DNA of 64,000 nt, from contig NZ_JAHKRN010000031.1 in NCBI RefSeq assembly GCF_019396385.1, positions 40,389 through 104,388 on the forward strand, read 5' to 3'. Every line of letters starts with the position of its first letter. Within the stretch, counting starts at the first letter, position 1. This stretch comes from Nonomuraea harbinensis (GTDB lineage: Bacteria > Actinomycetota > Actinomycetes > Streptosporangiales > Streptosporangiaceae). This document shows positions 44,839 through 52,801 of the stretch, piece after piece. The notes beneath the pieces are model-generated. The model was given only the letters and a program-made list of their open reading frames with translations. It did no database searches and had not been told where the DNA came from. The position numbers were made by a program, and so were the translations under genes.

Positions 44839-45900
44839 ATGGACACGATCATCATCGGCGGCGGACAGTCAGGGCTGGCCGCCGCCCGCGCCTTGCGCCA
44901 CGCCGGCCTGGCCCCCGTCATCCTCGAAGCCGGCGAGCGGCCCACCGGCTCCTGGGCGGGCTACTACGACAGCCTCACCCTCTTCTCGCCCGCCCGCCAC
45001 AGCGCCATGCCCGGCCAGGACTTCCCCGGCGACCCCGACCGCTACCCCACCCGTGACGAAACCGTCGCCTATCTGGAGAGCTACGCCGCCACCCTCGACG
45101 CCGAGATCCGCACCGGCACCAAGGTCGCCACAGTCGAATCCGACGGCGCGGGCGGGTTCCTCGTCCACACCACGGCCGGCGAGACCCTGCGAACCCGTGG
45201 CGTCGTCGCGGCCAGCGGCTCGTTCGGCAACCCGTACATCCCCGACCTGCCTGGACACTTCACCGGACAGTCGCTGCATGTCGCCGGGTACCGCAACCCC
45301 AAGGAGTACGCCGGGCAACGCATCGTCGTGGTCGGCGGCGGCAACTCGGCCGTCCAGGTGGGCTACGAACTCGCCGAGGTCGCCACCGTCACCCTCGCAA
45401 CCCGGCAGCCGGTCCAGTTCATGCCGCAGATGGTCGGCGGCCACGACATCCACCACTGGCACACCACCACCGGCTTCGACGACCTGCCCCCGCACTGGCT
45501 GGCCCGCCTGGCCGGCGGCACCCTCGTCCTGGACACCGGCGACTACGCCACCGCCCTGCAGGCTGGACGGTTCGACCGGCGGCCGATGTTCACCGCCTTC
45601 GACGGCGACGAGATCGTCTGGGCCGACGGCACCCGAGAAGTCGTGGACACCGTCATCTTCGCCACTGGTTACCGGCCCAGCCTGGACTACCTGCGCCCGC
45701 TCGGCGCCCTCGACGCCCATGGGCTGCCTTTGCAGGTCGAAGGCCTGTCCACCACGCATCTCGGGCTCGCGTATGTCGGGCTGGAGTTCCAGCGCTCGTT
45801 CGCATCCAACACGCTGCGTGGCGTGGCCCGCGACGCCGCCCACCTCGCCACGCCCTTGGCCGTCTACGCCGGCAAGGCCCTGGCGGCATACGGCTTCTGA
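44839..45900 (+). CDS. arsO: ArsO-like flavin-dependent monooxygenase
   Basis: Protein of 353 residues: FAD loop IIIGGGQSGLAAARALRHAG, LTLFSPARHSAMPGQDFPG, NADPH loop IVVVGGGNSAVQVGYELAEV and a late ATGYRPSLDYLRPLG motif, as in ArsO/YhiN-like two-dinucleotide flavoproteins found in ars operons. It resembles the pseudogene at 40,899-41,772. The ATG at 44839 fits a leaderless transcript; in-frame starts at 44806 and 44830 lie within the promoter. The ArsO reaction is not settled in the literature as far as I know. Confidence 0.85.
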   Translation: MDTIIIGGGQSGLAAARALRHAGLAPVILEAGERPTGSWAGYYDSLTLFSPARHSAMPGQDFPGDPDRYPTRDETVAYLESYAATLDAEIRTGTKVATVESDGAGGFLVHTTAGETLRTRGVVAASGSFGNPYIPDLPGHFTGQSLHVAGYRNPKEYAGQRIVVVGGGNSAVQVGYELAEVATVTLATRQPVQFMPQMVGGHDIHHWHTTTGFDDLPPHWLARLAGGTLVLDTGDYATALQAGRFDRRPMFTAFDGDEIVWADGTREVVDTVIFATGYRPSLDYLRPLGALDAHGLPLQVEGLSTTHLGLAYVGLEFQRSFASNTLRGVARDAAHLATPLAVYAGKALAAYGF

Positions 45901-45931
45901 CGTGTAATCCCCTCCGGTCACGGTCGCTCTT

Positions 45932-46036
45932 GTGCTGCTCCTGGTGGCGGCGTACGGGCTGGTCATGTACGCCGTCTCCGGGCTCGCGCTCATCCCCTTG
46001 CGAAGAACCACTCTCCTGCGAAAGGAACTCGCCTGA
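45932..46036 (+). CDS. Small single-TM peptide or membrane-protein relic
   Basis: Open frame of about 34 codons from GTG 45932 (VLLLVAAYGLVMYAVSGLAL, then IPLRRTTLLRKELA), one TM helix and a basic tail, whose TGA overlaps the next ATG (TGATG). The same frame has an upstream stop at 45905-45907, so it is not fused to the monooxygenase. It may be a genuine small membrane protein or the end of a lost transporter like the MFS relic on the left arm. Confidence 0.35.
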   Translation: MLLLVAAYGLVMYAVSGLALIPLRRTTLLRKELA

Positions 46037-47484
46037 TGAACACAGATCTGCCCGTCGTGGTGGTCGGCGCGGGCCCGGTCGGCCTGGCCGCCGCCGCCCA
46101 CCTGGCCGAGCGCGGGCTGCCCTTCACCATCCTGGAAGCAGGAGACGCACCCGGCGCGTCCGTACGCCAGTGGGGGCATGTGCGGTTGTTCAGCCCGTGG
46201 CGCTTCAACACCGATACCGCCGCTCGGCGCCTGCTGGCCGAAGCGGGCTGGACCGCCCCGGACGCGGACGAGCTGCCGACCGGCGCCGAGCTGGCCGATC
46301 GCTATTTGCGGCCCTTGGCCGAAGTTGCGGGCATCGCGCCGTACGTCCGCTACGCGACCAAGGTCGCGGCGATCAGCCGCCTGGACACCGACCGCCTGCG
46401 CACCCCCGGACGGGAGACGACGCCGTTCGTGCTGTACCTCGATGACGGTGAGGAGATCCTCGCCCGCGCCGTCATCGACGCCTCCGGCACTTGGCTCACC
46501 CCGAACGTGCTGGGTGCCAACGGACTACCTGCCCCGGGCGAAGCCGCCGCCACGCCGTGGATCGACCATGCGCTGCCCGACGTCCTGGGCGTCGATCGTC
46601 ACCGCTACGCGGGCCGGCATACCGTCATCGTCGGCGCCGGCCACTCGGCGGCGACCACCCTTCTCGCCCTGGCCGAACTCGCCAACCAGGCACCAGGCAC
46701 GCGGCTGACCTGGGCCATCCGCGCCGACGCGCCCGAGCGGGCCTACGGCGGCGGGGACGACGACGCGCTGCCCGCCCGTGGCTCGCTCGGCTCCGGCCTG
46801 CGGCTGCTGGTCGACAAGGGCCTGGTGGAACTGGCCGCGAACTTCAAGATCCGAGCCGTGCGCGTACGCCCGGCCGGCGTGGAACTGGTCTCTCGGCACG
46901 CCGACGGCTCGGAACGGCGGCTCGCCGCGGACCGCGTCGTCGCGGCCACCGGTTTCCGTCCCGACCACGCCATCGTCGCCGAACTCCGCCTGGATCTGGA
47001 CCCGATCCTGGGCACCACCCGCCTGCTGGCCCCGCTCATCGACCCCAACGACCACTCCTGCGGCACCGTACGCCCGCACGGCGTGGACGAGCTGACCCAC
47101 CCGGAGCCCGGCTACTACGCGATCGGCATGAAGAGCTACGGCCGCGCCCCCACCTTTCTGCTGGCCACCGGCTACGAACAGGCCCGCTCGGTGGCCGCCG
47201 CGCTGGCGGGCGACTGGGAGGCGGCCCGCGACGTCCGGCTCGAGCTGCCCGCCACCGGCGTGTGCTCGGCCACCCTCGGCGTCAAGGCCATCGCCGAACA
47301 ACTCGGCCTGGACCCCGACACACCCGCCCGGCTGATCGCCGCCACCACCCGCCACCTCGCCGCCCACACCAGCGCGCCAGAGGCGGTGCTCGCAGCGGCC
47401 GCCGAACTCGGCATCGACGAGAACGCGGCCCTTCAGTTGGCGGCCTTCGCCGCCGAGCAGTTCGACGGTGCGTCCATCTCGTGA
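46036..47484 (+). CDS. NAD(P)/FAD-dependent oxidoreductase of the ars region (copy 2)
   Basis: Protein of 482 residues, clearly paralogous to the 42,999-44,378 gene along its length: VVVVGAGPVGLAAAAHLAER, WGHVRLFSPWRFNTDTAARR, VIVGAGHSAATTLLALAELA, VAATGFRPDHAIVAELRLDL. It lacks the terminal Cys pairs of copy 1 and carries a C-terminal helical extension (about 425-482). Starts in the stop of the small TM frame. Cotranscription with the monooxygenase upstream and the Cys peptide downstream is likely. Confidence 0.85.
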   Translation: MNTDLPVVVVGAGPVGLAAAAHLAERGLPFTILEAGDAPGASVRQWGHVRLFSPWRFNTDTAARRLLAEAGWTAPDADELPTGAELADRYLRPLAEVAGIAPYVRYATKVAAISRLDTDRLRTPGRETTPFVLYLDDGEEILARAVIDASGTWLTPNVLGANGLPAPGEAAATPWIDHALPDVLGVDRHRYAGRHTVIVGAGHSAATTLLALAELANQAPGTRLTWAIRADAPERAYGGGDDDALPARGSLGSGLRLLVDKGLVELAANFKIRAVRVRPAGVELVSRHADGSERRLAADRVVAATGFRPDHAIVAELRLDLDPILGTTRLLAPLIDPNDHSCGTVRPHGVDELTHPEPGYYAIGMKSYGRAPTFLLATGYEQARSVAAALAGDWEAARDVRLELPATGVCSATLGVKAIAEQLGLDPDTPARLIAATTRHLAAHTSAPEAVLAAAAELGIDENAALQLAAFAAEQFDGASIS

Positions 47485-47532
47485 CGGCGGCGTCTATCTG
47501 ACGTACGCATCCATACGAGAAAGGAAACCACC

Positions 47533-47667
47533 ATGACGGCATGCTGCCCGCCCACCACGATGACGACCTGCTGCGAAGGCGAAGCCAAAGCCGAATGCTG
47601 CGGCACCCAGCAGACAGCGACCGGGACGGCGGCGGACGAAGCGCCGAGCACCTGCGGCTGCCGGTAA
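47533..47667 (+). CDS. Cysteine-pair peptide (44 aa), candidate metalloid-binding protein
   Basis: ATG 47533, preceded by AAAGGA at 7 nt, encodes MTACCPPTTMTTCCEGEAK, then AECCGTQQTATG and ends STCGCR: eight Cys in 44 residues arranged as three CC pairs and one CGC. There is no signal peptide. It lies 48 bp after the flavoprotein gene and 58 bp before the SigZ gene, all on one strand. Vicinal Cys pairs bind As(III) in ArsR and ArsD, so a metallothionein- or chaperone-like role is plausible; no family is known to me. Confidence 0.65.
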   Translation: MTACCPPTTMTTCCEGEAKAECCGTQQTATGTAADEAPSTCGCR

Positions 47668-47725
47668 CCCTGGAGGCAGGGGCCCGGAGCCGCCGGGCCC
47701 CTGCCTCCGTCGACAGGAGGCTCTC

Positions 47726-48325
47726 ATGCTCACCGGGACCGACGAGCTGGTCGAGGCGTGGCAGGCGATGCGCGACCGGCTGCTCGTCTTCGTCACCGAC
47801 CGCGTGGCCGGTCACTCGGACGCGGAAGACATCGTCCAGGACGTGTTCATCAAGGTCGGCGGGGGAATCGGCGGGCTCCGGGACGGCAAACGCCTGGAAG
47901 CGTGGATCTACCAGGTGACACGCAACGCGATCATCGACCACCACCGGGCCGCCGCCCGCCTGCGCCACGCCGAGGCCCGCGCGGCGGCCGAGGAACGGCT
48001 CGCCTCCTCGGCAGAGCCGGACAAGCGCGAGGCCTTGACCGCGCTGACCGGCTGTCTGGCCCCGCTGCTGGCCCTGCTGAACGAGCGCGACCGGCAGGCG
48101 ATCACCATGGTGGAGTACGACGGCCTCACCCAGACCGAGGCTGCGCGGCGCCTGGGCATCTCGGTATCCGGCATGAAGTCGCGCACCCAGCGCGCCCGCG
48201 CCCGCCTGCGCGATCTTCTGACGCAGTGCTGCCAGATCGCCGTCGACGTACGCGGCGACGTGCGCGCGATCCGGCCCGCTTGCTCCTGTTCTTCCCTGTC
48301 AGCTCGCCAACCTGGCAGTAGCTGA
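47726..48325 (+). CDS. sigZ: SigZ-type ECF sigma factor with cysteine-rich tail
   Basis: Protein of 199 residues: region 2 (LVFVTDRVAGHSDAEDIVQD, VFIKVGGGIGGLRDGKRLEA) and region 4 (LLALLNERDRQAITMVEYDG, TQTEAARRLGISVSGMKSRT). After region 4 it has a tail with a CC pair (LTQCCQIAVDVRG) and CSCS near residue 190. SigZ-group factors often carry such tails without a linked anti-sigma; metal or redox sensing is plausible. AGGAGG precedes ATG 47726. Last gene of the ars block before the catabolic cluster. Confidence 0.85.
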   Translation: MLTGTDELVEAWQAMRDRLLVFVTDRVAGHSDAEDIVQDVFIKVGGGIGGLRDGKRLEAWIYQVTRNAIIDHHRAAARLRHAEARAAAEERLASSAEPDKREALTALTGCLAPLLALLNERDRQAITMVEYDGLTQTEAARRLGISVSGMKSRTQRARARLRDLLTQCCQIAVDVRGDVRAIRPACSCSSLSARQPGSS

Positions 48326-48426
48326 TCCGTTCTGTAGTCCCTCCGCTGGATAGACGTGTAGCGGGATGATCTGCTCAGAACAGCCGAGCGGGTGGCACCG
48401 CCGGTGAGCAGCGCCGCCCTCGGACG

Positions 48427-50127
48427 TCAGCCGGACTTCGGTTGGGATCGGCCGCACTTGAGCGTCATGCCTTCCCAGCGGCACCACTCCTGGTAGCCGG
48501 AGGTGAAGGGCGCGCCCACCCACGGGTACCGGTCGTCGGGGAGCTCGGCGGGCATGACGCCGGTGAAGCTGGCCGCGTCGTCGATGCTGCCGCTGCCGGT
48601 GTACGTCGTCTGCATGGGATACGGGTAGACGGGGCGGGTGCGTACCACGTCGTCGCCGCTCTTCTTGCCGGCGATGACCTTCTGCGGGGCGATGCCCTTC
48701 TCCACCCAGTCGTACAGCGGGCTGAACAGGTCGAAGGTGTCGGGGCCGTGGCCGCCGGTGCAATGGTAGACGCCGGGGAACATGAACAGGCGGGCGAACT
48801 GCTGGGTGGCCTGCGAGCCGCCCATCCGCTTGGTCACCGCGTCGTAGTAGGCGAGCGTGCTGCCGGCCGGGATGGCCGGGTCGGACCAGCCGTGCCAGAG
48901 GATGAGCTTGCCGCCGCGGTTCTTGAAGGCGCGCAGGTCAGGGTCGGTGGAGTCGTAGACGCCGCGCATGTCACGCAGCTTGTCGAGGGTCTTGCGGTCG
49001 AAGCGGTGGTCGGCGAGCGTGAAGGATGCGGGCGGGTTGCGCCAGGAGCCGAAGTACTTCAGGTAGTCGAGTCCGAGTGAGGCGAGTACGGCGCGCTGGC
49101 CGGCGGGGGCGACCACGTACCCGAGCCAGGCCGGCTCGGTGCCCTTGGGGAGGCCGGAGGGGAACAGGCGACGGCCCTTGTCGTCCACCGGCCCCTGGTA
49201 GAACTTGCGGACCACGTCCACCTGCGCGTCCGTCAGGCAGTCGGCCTGTGGGCCGGCCGTGCAGCGCAGGCTCGCGGGGTCGAACGAGCACCTGCGGGGG
49301 TCGTCGATCTGGCCGTCTTGCAGGCCGTCCACGGTGTCGCAGGTGTCCAGCACCTTCTGGTGCAGGAGCTGTATCTTGTCCACACCGAGGATCTGGCCGC
49401 CGTCGGGGGCGGTGTTGGCGTTGGCGATCCACGGGAAGAACATGCCGGCCAGCGCGGTGAGGTTGTTGCCCGGAGCTCCGGCGATGATGCCGTCGAAGTC
49501 CTCGGGGAAGCGCTGGGCTTCCATGAGTGCCTGGCGTCCGCCGTTGGAGCAGCCGGCGAAGTAGGAGTACCTGGGTGCCTGGCCGTAGTACGCCTTGATG
49601 AGGGCCTTGGCGGCCAGTGCGGTGACGTGTTCGGAGCGGTAGCCGGCGTCGACTCGCAGCTGTGGGCTGGAGTGCGCCCACAGCCCGTCGACGGAGCTTG
49701 CCCCGATGTGGCCGCTGTTGTCGGCTCCGATGACGACCTTGCCGTCGTCGGGTGGGGCGCAGTTGCCGGGCAGGTGGTGGTTGGAGTTGTCCGGGTCGGC
49801 GAACCCGCAGAAGCCGCCGCAGCCGAGTTGCAGGTAGCGGCCGCTCCAGGCTTCGGAGGGCAGCCGGACCTCGAACTGCACCTGTGGTGAGACGTACCCC
49901 TTGACCTGGCAGTACGCGGGTTTCTGCGCGGTGGCGGAGACCGCGGTCGCGCTCAGGATTCGGGTGGGGGCTTCGGGGAGGCCTGTGAGGTCGATCCCGC
50001 CGAGTTGCTGACAGGTGATGGCGGGGGTGAGGTCCGTGCTCGTGCTGGCGGCGACCTGGCCGGGGACGGCGCCCGTGGCGAGGATCAGCAGCAGGACGGA
50101 AGCTAAGAGCCGGGCTGTGCCTTTCAT
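48427..50127 (-). CDS. Tannase / feruloyl esterase family protein, secreted
   Basis: Protein of 566 residues: signal peptide (about 1-27) and a tannase-family domain with the CS-D-HC layout: Cys193-Ser194 in AGCSNGGRQ, Asp416 in WSDPAIP and His455-Cys456 in GVYHCTGGHG. Many other Cys suggest disulfides and a calcium-type lid region (CDTVDGLQDGQIDDPRRC). It cleaves esters of hydroxycinnamic or gallic acids outside the cell. Last gene of the minus-strand half of the divergent catabolic cluster, 25 bp after the CoA ligase. Confidence 0.9.
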   Translation of the reverse strand: MKGTARLLASVLLLILATGAVPGQVAASTSTDLTPAITCQQLGGIDLTGLPEAPTRILSATAVSATAQKPAYCQVKGYVSPQVQFEVRLPSEAWSGRYLQLGCGGFCGFADPDNSNHHLPGNCAPPDDGKVVIGADNSGHIGASSVDGLWAHSSPQLRVDAGYRSEHVTALAAKALIKAYYGQAPRYSYFAGCSNGGRQALMEAQRFPEDFDGIIAGAPGNNLTALAGMFFPWIANANTAPDGGQILGVDKIQLLHQKVLDTCDTVDGLQDGQIDDPRRCSFDPASLRCTAGPQADCLTDAQVDVVRKFYQGPVDDKGRRLFPSGLPKGTEPAWLGYVVAPAGQRAVLASLGLDYLKYFGSWRNPPASFTLADHRFDRKTLDKLRDMRGVYDSTDPDLRAFKNRGGKLILWHGWSDPAIPAGSTLAYYDAVTKRMGGSQATQQFARLFMFPGVYHCTGGHGPDTFDLFSPLYDWVEKGIAPQKVIAGKKSGDDVVRTRPVYPYPMQTTYTGSGSIDDAASFTGVMPAELPDDRYPWVGAPFTSGYQEWCRWEGMTLKCGRSQPKSG

Positions 50128-50152
50128 GGCCTTGTCCTTTTCGGGGGTGCGG

Positions 50153-51715
50153 TCAGTTGACCTGGCGGCGGCGCCCGGCCCAGTACGGGGCGCGCAGCGA
50201 TCTTTTGTCGATCTTGCCGGAGGGGTTGGCCGGCAGGGTGGCGGCGAAGTCGATGCTCTTGGGCGCCCATACGCTGCCCTTGCGCTCCTTGACCAGGGCG
50301 ATGAGCTCTTCGGCGGTGACCTCGGCGCCGGGCCGGGTGACGACGACGGCCTTGACGGCCTCGCCCCACTTGTCGTCCGGGACGCCGATGACGGCGCACT
50401 GGGCGACGGCGGGATGGGTCACCAGGACGTCCTCGATCTGCCTGGGGAAGACGTTGAACCCGCCCGTGACGATCATGTCTTTCTTGCGGTCGACGATGAA
50501 GACGTAGCCGAGCTCGTCGACGAAGCCGATGTCGCCGGAGCGGACCCAACCGTCCTGCATCACCTCCGGGTCGAGACCGCTGTTGACGTAGCCGGCCATC
50601 TGGCCGGGCTGGGCGGCGCAGATCTCGCCGATCTCGCCGACGGGCAGGGCGCGGCCTTCGGGGTCGCGGATGGTGAGGTCGACGTGGTACATCGGCCGTC
50701 CTGCGGAGGCCAGCCGTTCCTCCCCTTCGGGGGTGTCGAGCCGGTGGTCCTCCTTGCGCAGGCAGGTCATGTAGCCGGGCTCGGTGCCGGCGTAGGTCTG
50801 CACGAAGATGGGGCCGAATGCCTCCAGCGCCCGGCGCAGGCCCTCCGGGGCCATCGGCGATCCGGCGTAGATGACCGTGCGCAGCGACGACAGATCGGCG
50901 TCGGCCCGGCGCGGGTGGTCCAGGAGCATGTAGACGATCGTGGGCACGACGGCGGTGGCGGTGACCCGTTCGCGCTCGATGGCGTCCAGGAGCAGATCGA
51001 GGTCGAGGCCGGGCAGGATGACGTTCGTCCCGCCGCGCATGAAGACCGGCATGACGAAGGTCTGCGTGAAGTGGGTCAGGGGCGCGCCGTGGGCGAACAC
51101 CTCGCCCGGCCGGATGTCGCCGATCTCGAGCCCCGCGGTGATGGCGTAGTGCGACCAGGTCGCGTGCGTCTGCAGGACGCCCTTGGGCACGCCGGTGGTG
51201 CCGGAGGTGAAGCCGACGAACGCCAGGTCGTCGTCGGCGAGCTCGATCGCGGGCGGCGCGGTCGGCTGGGCGGCGAACGTCTCCTGGTAGTCCAGGATGC
51301 CGGGGATGGTGTCGCCTCCACTGGCCAGCCGGATGACGTGCTTGAGGTTGGGCAGCCGGTCCCGGATCTGGGCGATGGCGTCGTCGAAGGCCTGGTGGTA
51401 GATGAGCGTCGAGGCCTGCACCTCCTCCAGGAAGAAGCAGAAGTCCTCGGCCGTGGCCCGGGCGGGCATCTGGGTCATCGCCGCGCCGGACTTCCAGATG
51501 CCGACCATGGCGGGGATGAACTCCAGGCAGTTGGGCATCAGCAGCCCCACCCGGTCGCCCTTCCCCACGCCGAGTTCCGACAGGCCGTTGGCGATGCGGT
51601 TGGCCCAGCCGCTCATCTCCTGGTAGGTGAGGCGGCGTTCTCCGTCGACGAGTGCGGTGCGCTCGGCGTAGTACGCGCACGCCATGTCGAACACTCTCGG
51701 TGTCGAACCCCACAT
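50153..51715 (-). CDS. AMP-dependent acyl-CoA synthetase (aromatic or fatty acid CoA ligase)
   Basis: Protein of 520 residues: P-loop VGFTSGTTGVPKGVLQTH, QTYAGTEPGYMTC, WVRSGDIGFVDELGYVFIVD, RKKDMIVTGGFNVFPRQIED and the C-terminal Lys region NPSGKIDKRSLR. Size and motifs match 4-coumarate/medium-chain ligases. GGGAGG precedes ATG 51715. Five nt separate it from the nitronate monooxygenase stop. With the feruloyl esterase next in the operon, a hydroxycinnamic acid is the likeliest substrate (inference). Confidence 0.9.
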   Translation of the reverse strand: MWGSTPRVFDMACAYYAERTALVDGERRLTYQEMSGWANRIANGLSELGVGKGDRVGLLMPNCLEFIPAMVGIWKSGAAMTQMPARATAEDFCFFLEEVQASTLIYHQAFDDAIAQIRDRLPNLKHVIRLASGGDTIPGILDYQETFAAQPTAPPAIELADDDLAFVGFTSGTTGVPKGVLQTHATWSHYAITAGLEIGDIRPGEVFAHGAPLTHFTQTFVMPVFMRGGTNVILPGLDLDLLLDAIERERVTATAVVPTIVYMLLDHPRRADADLSSLRTVIYAGSPMAPEGLRRALEAFGPIFVQTYAGTEPGYMTCLRKEDHRLDTPEGEERLASAGRPMYHVDLTIRDPEGRALPVGEIGEICAAQPGQMAGYVNSGLDPEVMQDGWVRSGDIGFVDELGYVFIVDRKKDMIVTGGFNVFPRQIEDVLVTHPAVAQCAVIGVPDDKWGEAVKAVVVTRPGAEVTAEELIALVKERKGSVWAPKSIDFAATLPANPSGKIDKRSLRAPYWAGRRRQVN

Positions 51716-51720
51716 GATGG

Positions 51721-52656
51721 TTACCTCCCTGTTCCGGCGAGCGTGGCCGCCGTCGCCTGTCGCGCTTGCTCGTACTCCCGGCGGGTACGCCGGACGAGCT
51801 CCGCGACGCTGGTGATCTCCGTAACCCCCGAGACGCTGTGGCCGGCGCTCCACACGTGGCGCCGGGTCAGCAGGCGATGCTGGGTGAAGCCCTCCACCGG
51901 GGCAGCGTTCTGCGCTGTCTGCTCCTCCAGCCAACTGCGCAGGAAGTTGGCGGGCAGGCCGCTGAGCGCGGTGGACAAGGTGACGTCGTCGAGGGTCGCG
52001 TCGACCAGCGCGGCCCGGAGACGTTCACCGGCGAGGCTCTCGTGTGTGGCGATGAACTTGGTCCCCATGTAGGCCAGGTCGGCGCCGAGAACCTGCGCCG
52101 CCCAGACGGCGGCTCCGTCCGGCACCCCTCCCGCCAGCACGATCGGCCCGTCGAACCGGGCGCGGACGGCGCGGACGAACGACAGCGGATTGGCCCAGCC
52201 GGTCTGGCCGCCCGCCCCGGCGGTCAGCAGCACCAGCCCGTCCACGCCCGCCTCGATCGCGCGCTCCACGTGGTGCAGGCTCGCCACGTCGGCGAAGACC
52301 AGGCAGTCGGCGTCGTGCAGCGGCTCCAGCACCGGAACCGGGGAGCCCACGCTGGTGATGACCAGCCGGGTGCCGTATCGGACCAGGCACTCGACGTCGG
52401 CGCGCAACCGCTCGTTGCTGCGGTGGACCACCAGGTTCGCGGCGAACGGGGCGGCGTCGTCCTGCTCAGCGATCGAGGTGGTGATCTTCCCGAGCCAGAC
52501 GTCGAGTTCCTCTGGTGAACGGGCGTTGTGCGTCGGGAAGGCGCCGATGACCCCGCTGCGGCACGCCGCGATCACCAGTTCCGGTCCCGAGACGTCGGTC
52601 ATCGGCGCGGCCATGAGCGGTAGCGCCAGCCGCGACAGCGGCGACGGTAGGGCCAT
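51721..52656 (-). CDS. Nitronate monooxygenase family FMN protein
   Basis: Protein of 311 residues with a TIM-barrel FMN fold: LALPLMAAPMTDVSGPELVI, LVITSVGSPVPVLEPLHDAD, GLVLLTAGAGGQTGWANP, VLAGGVPDGAAVWAAQVLGA and YMGTKFIATHES, the FMN-phosphate region. ATG 52656 has GGAGGG 3 nt upstream; the longer start eight codons earlier is less likely. In CoA-ester catabolic clusters, members of this family often act as enoyl or flavin-dependent reductases rather than on nitronates. First gene of the minus-strand half; its promoter region is shared with the thiolase. Confidence 0.85.
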   Translation of the reverse strand: MALPSPLSRLALPLMAAPMTDVSGPELVIAACRSGVIGAFPTHNARSPEELDVWLGKITTSIAEQDDAAPFAANLVVHRSNERLRADVECLVRYGTRLVITSVGSPVPVLEPLHDADCLVFADVASLHHVERAIEAGVDGLVLLTAGAGGQTGWANPLSFVRAVRARFDGPIVLAGGVPDGAAVWAAQVLGADLAYMGTKFIATHESLAGERLRAALVDATLDDVTLSTALSGLPANFLRSWLEEQTAQNAAPVEGFTQHRLLTRRHVWSAGHSVSGVTEITSVAELVRRTRREYEQARQATAATLAGTGR

Positions 52657-52675
52657 CGTCCCTCCACTAGTGAAG

Positions 52676-52727
52676 ATCAAATGTTGCGTTGATGAGGCTC
52701 ACATGCCTGCCTCGCTGCGCATTTGAT
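52676..52727. promoter_or_regulatory. Inverted repeats in the divergent promoter of the catabolic cluster
   Basis: ATCAA-N8-TTGAT (52676-52693) and, over a longer distance, ATCAAATG (52676-52683) with CATTTGAT (52720-52727). The region 52,657-52,801 is the most A/T-rich of this cluster. Candidate target of the double TetR regulator encoded at 55,727. Confidence 0.45.
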
Positions 52728-52801
52728 GTCGTAAGTAAATATGGATTAATGTCGCTTTGGCAAGAGTGAGTCGTCGGCTCCAGTCCCGTGGAGGACAGAA
52801 G

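Noticed and set aside
50015..52072. 685-codon plus-strand frame over the CoA ligase
   Set aside because: Shadow frame; the minus strand shows all adenylate-forming motifs.
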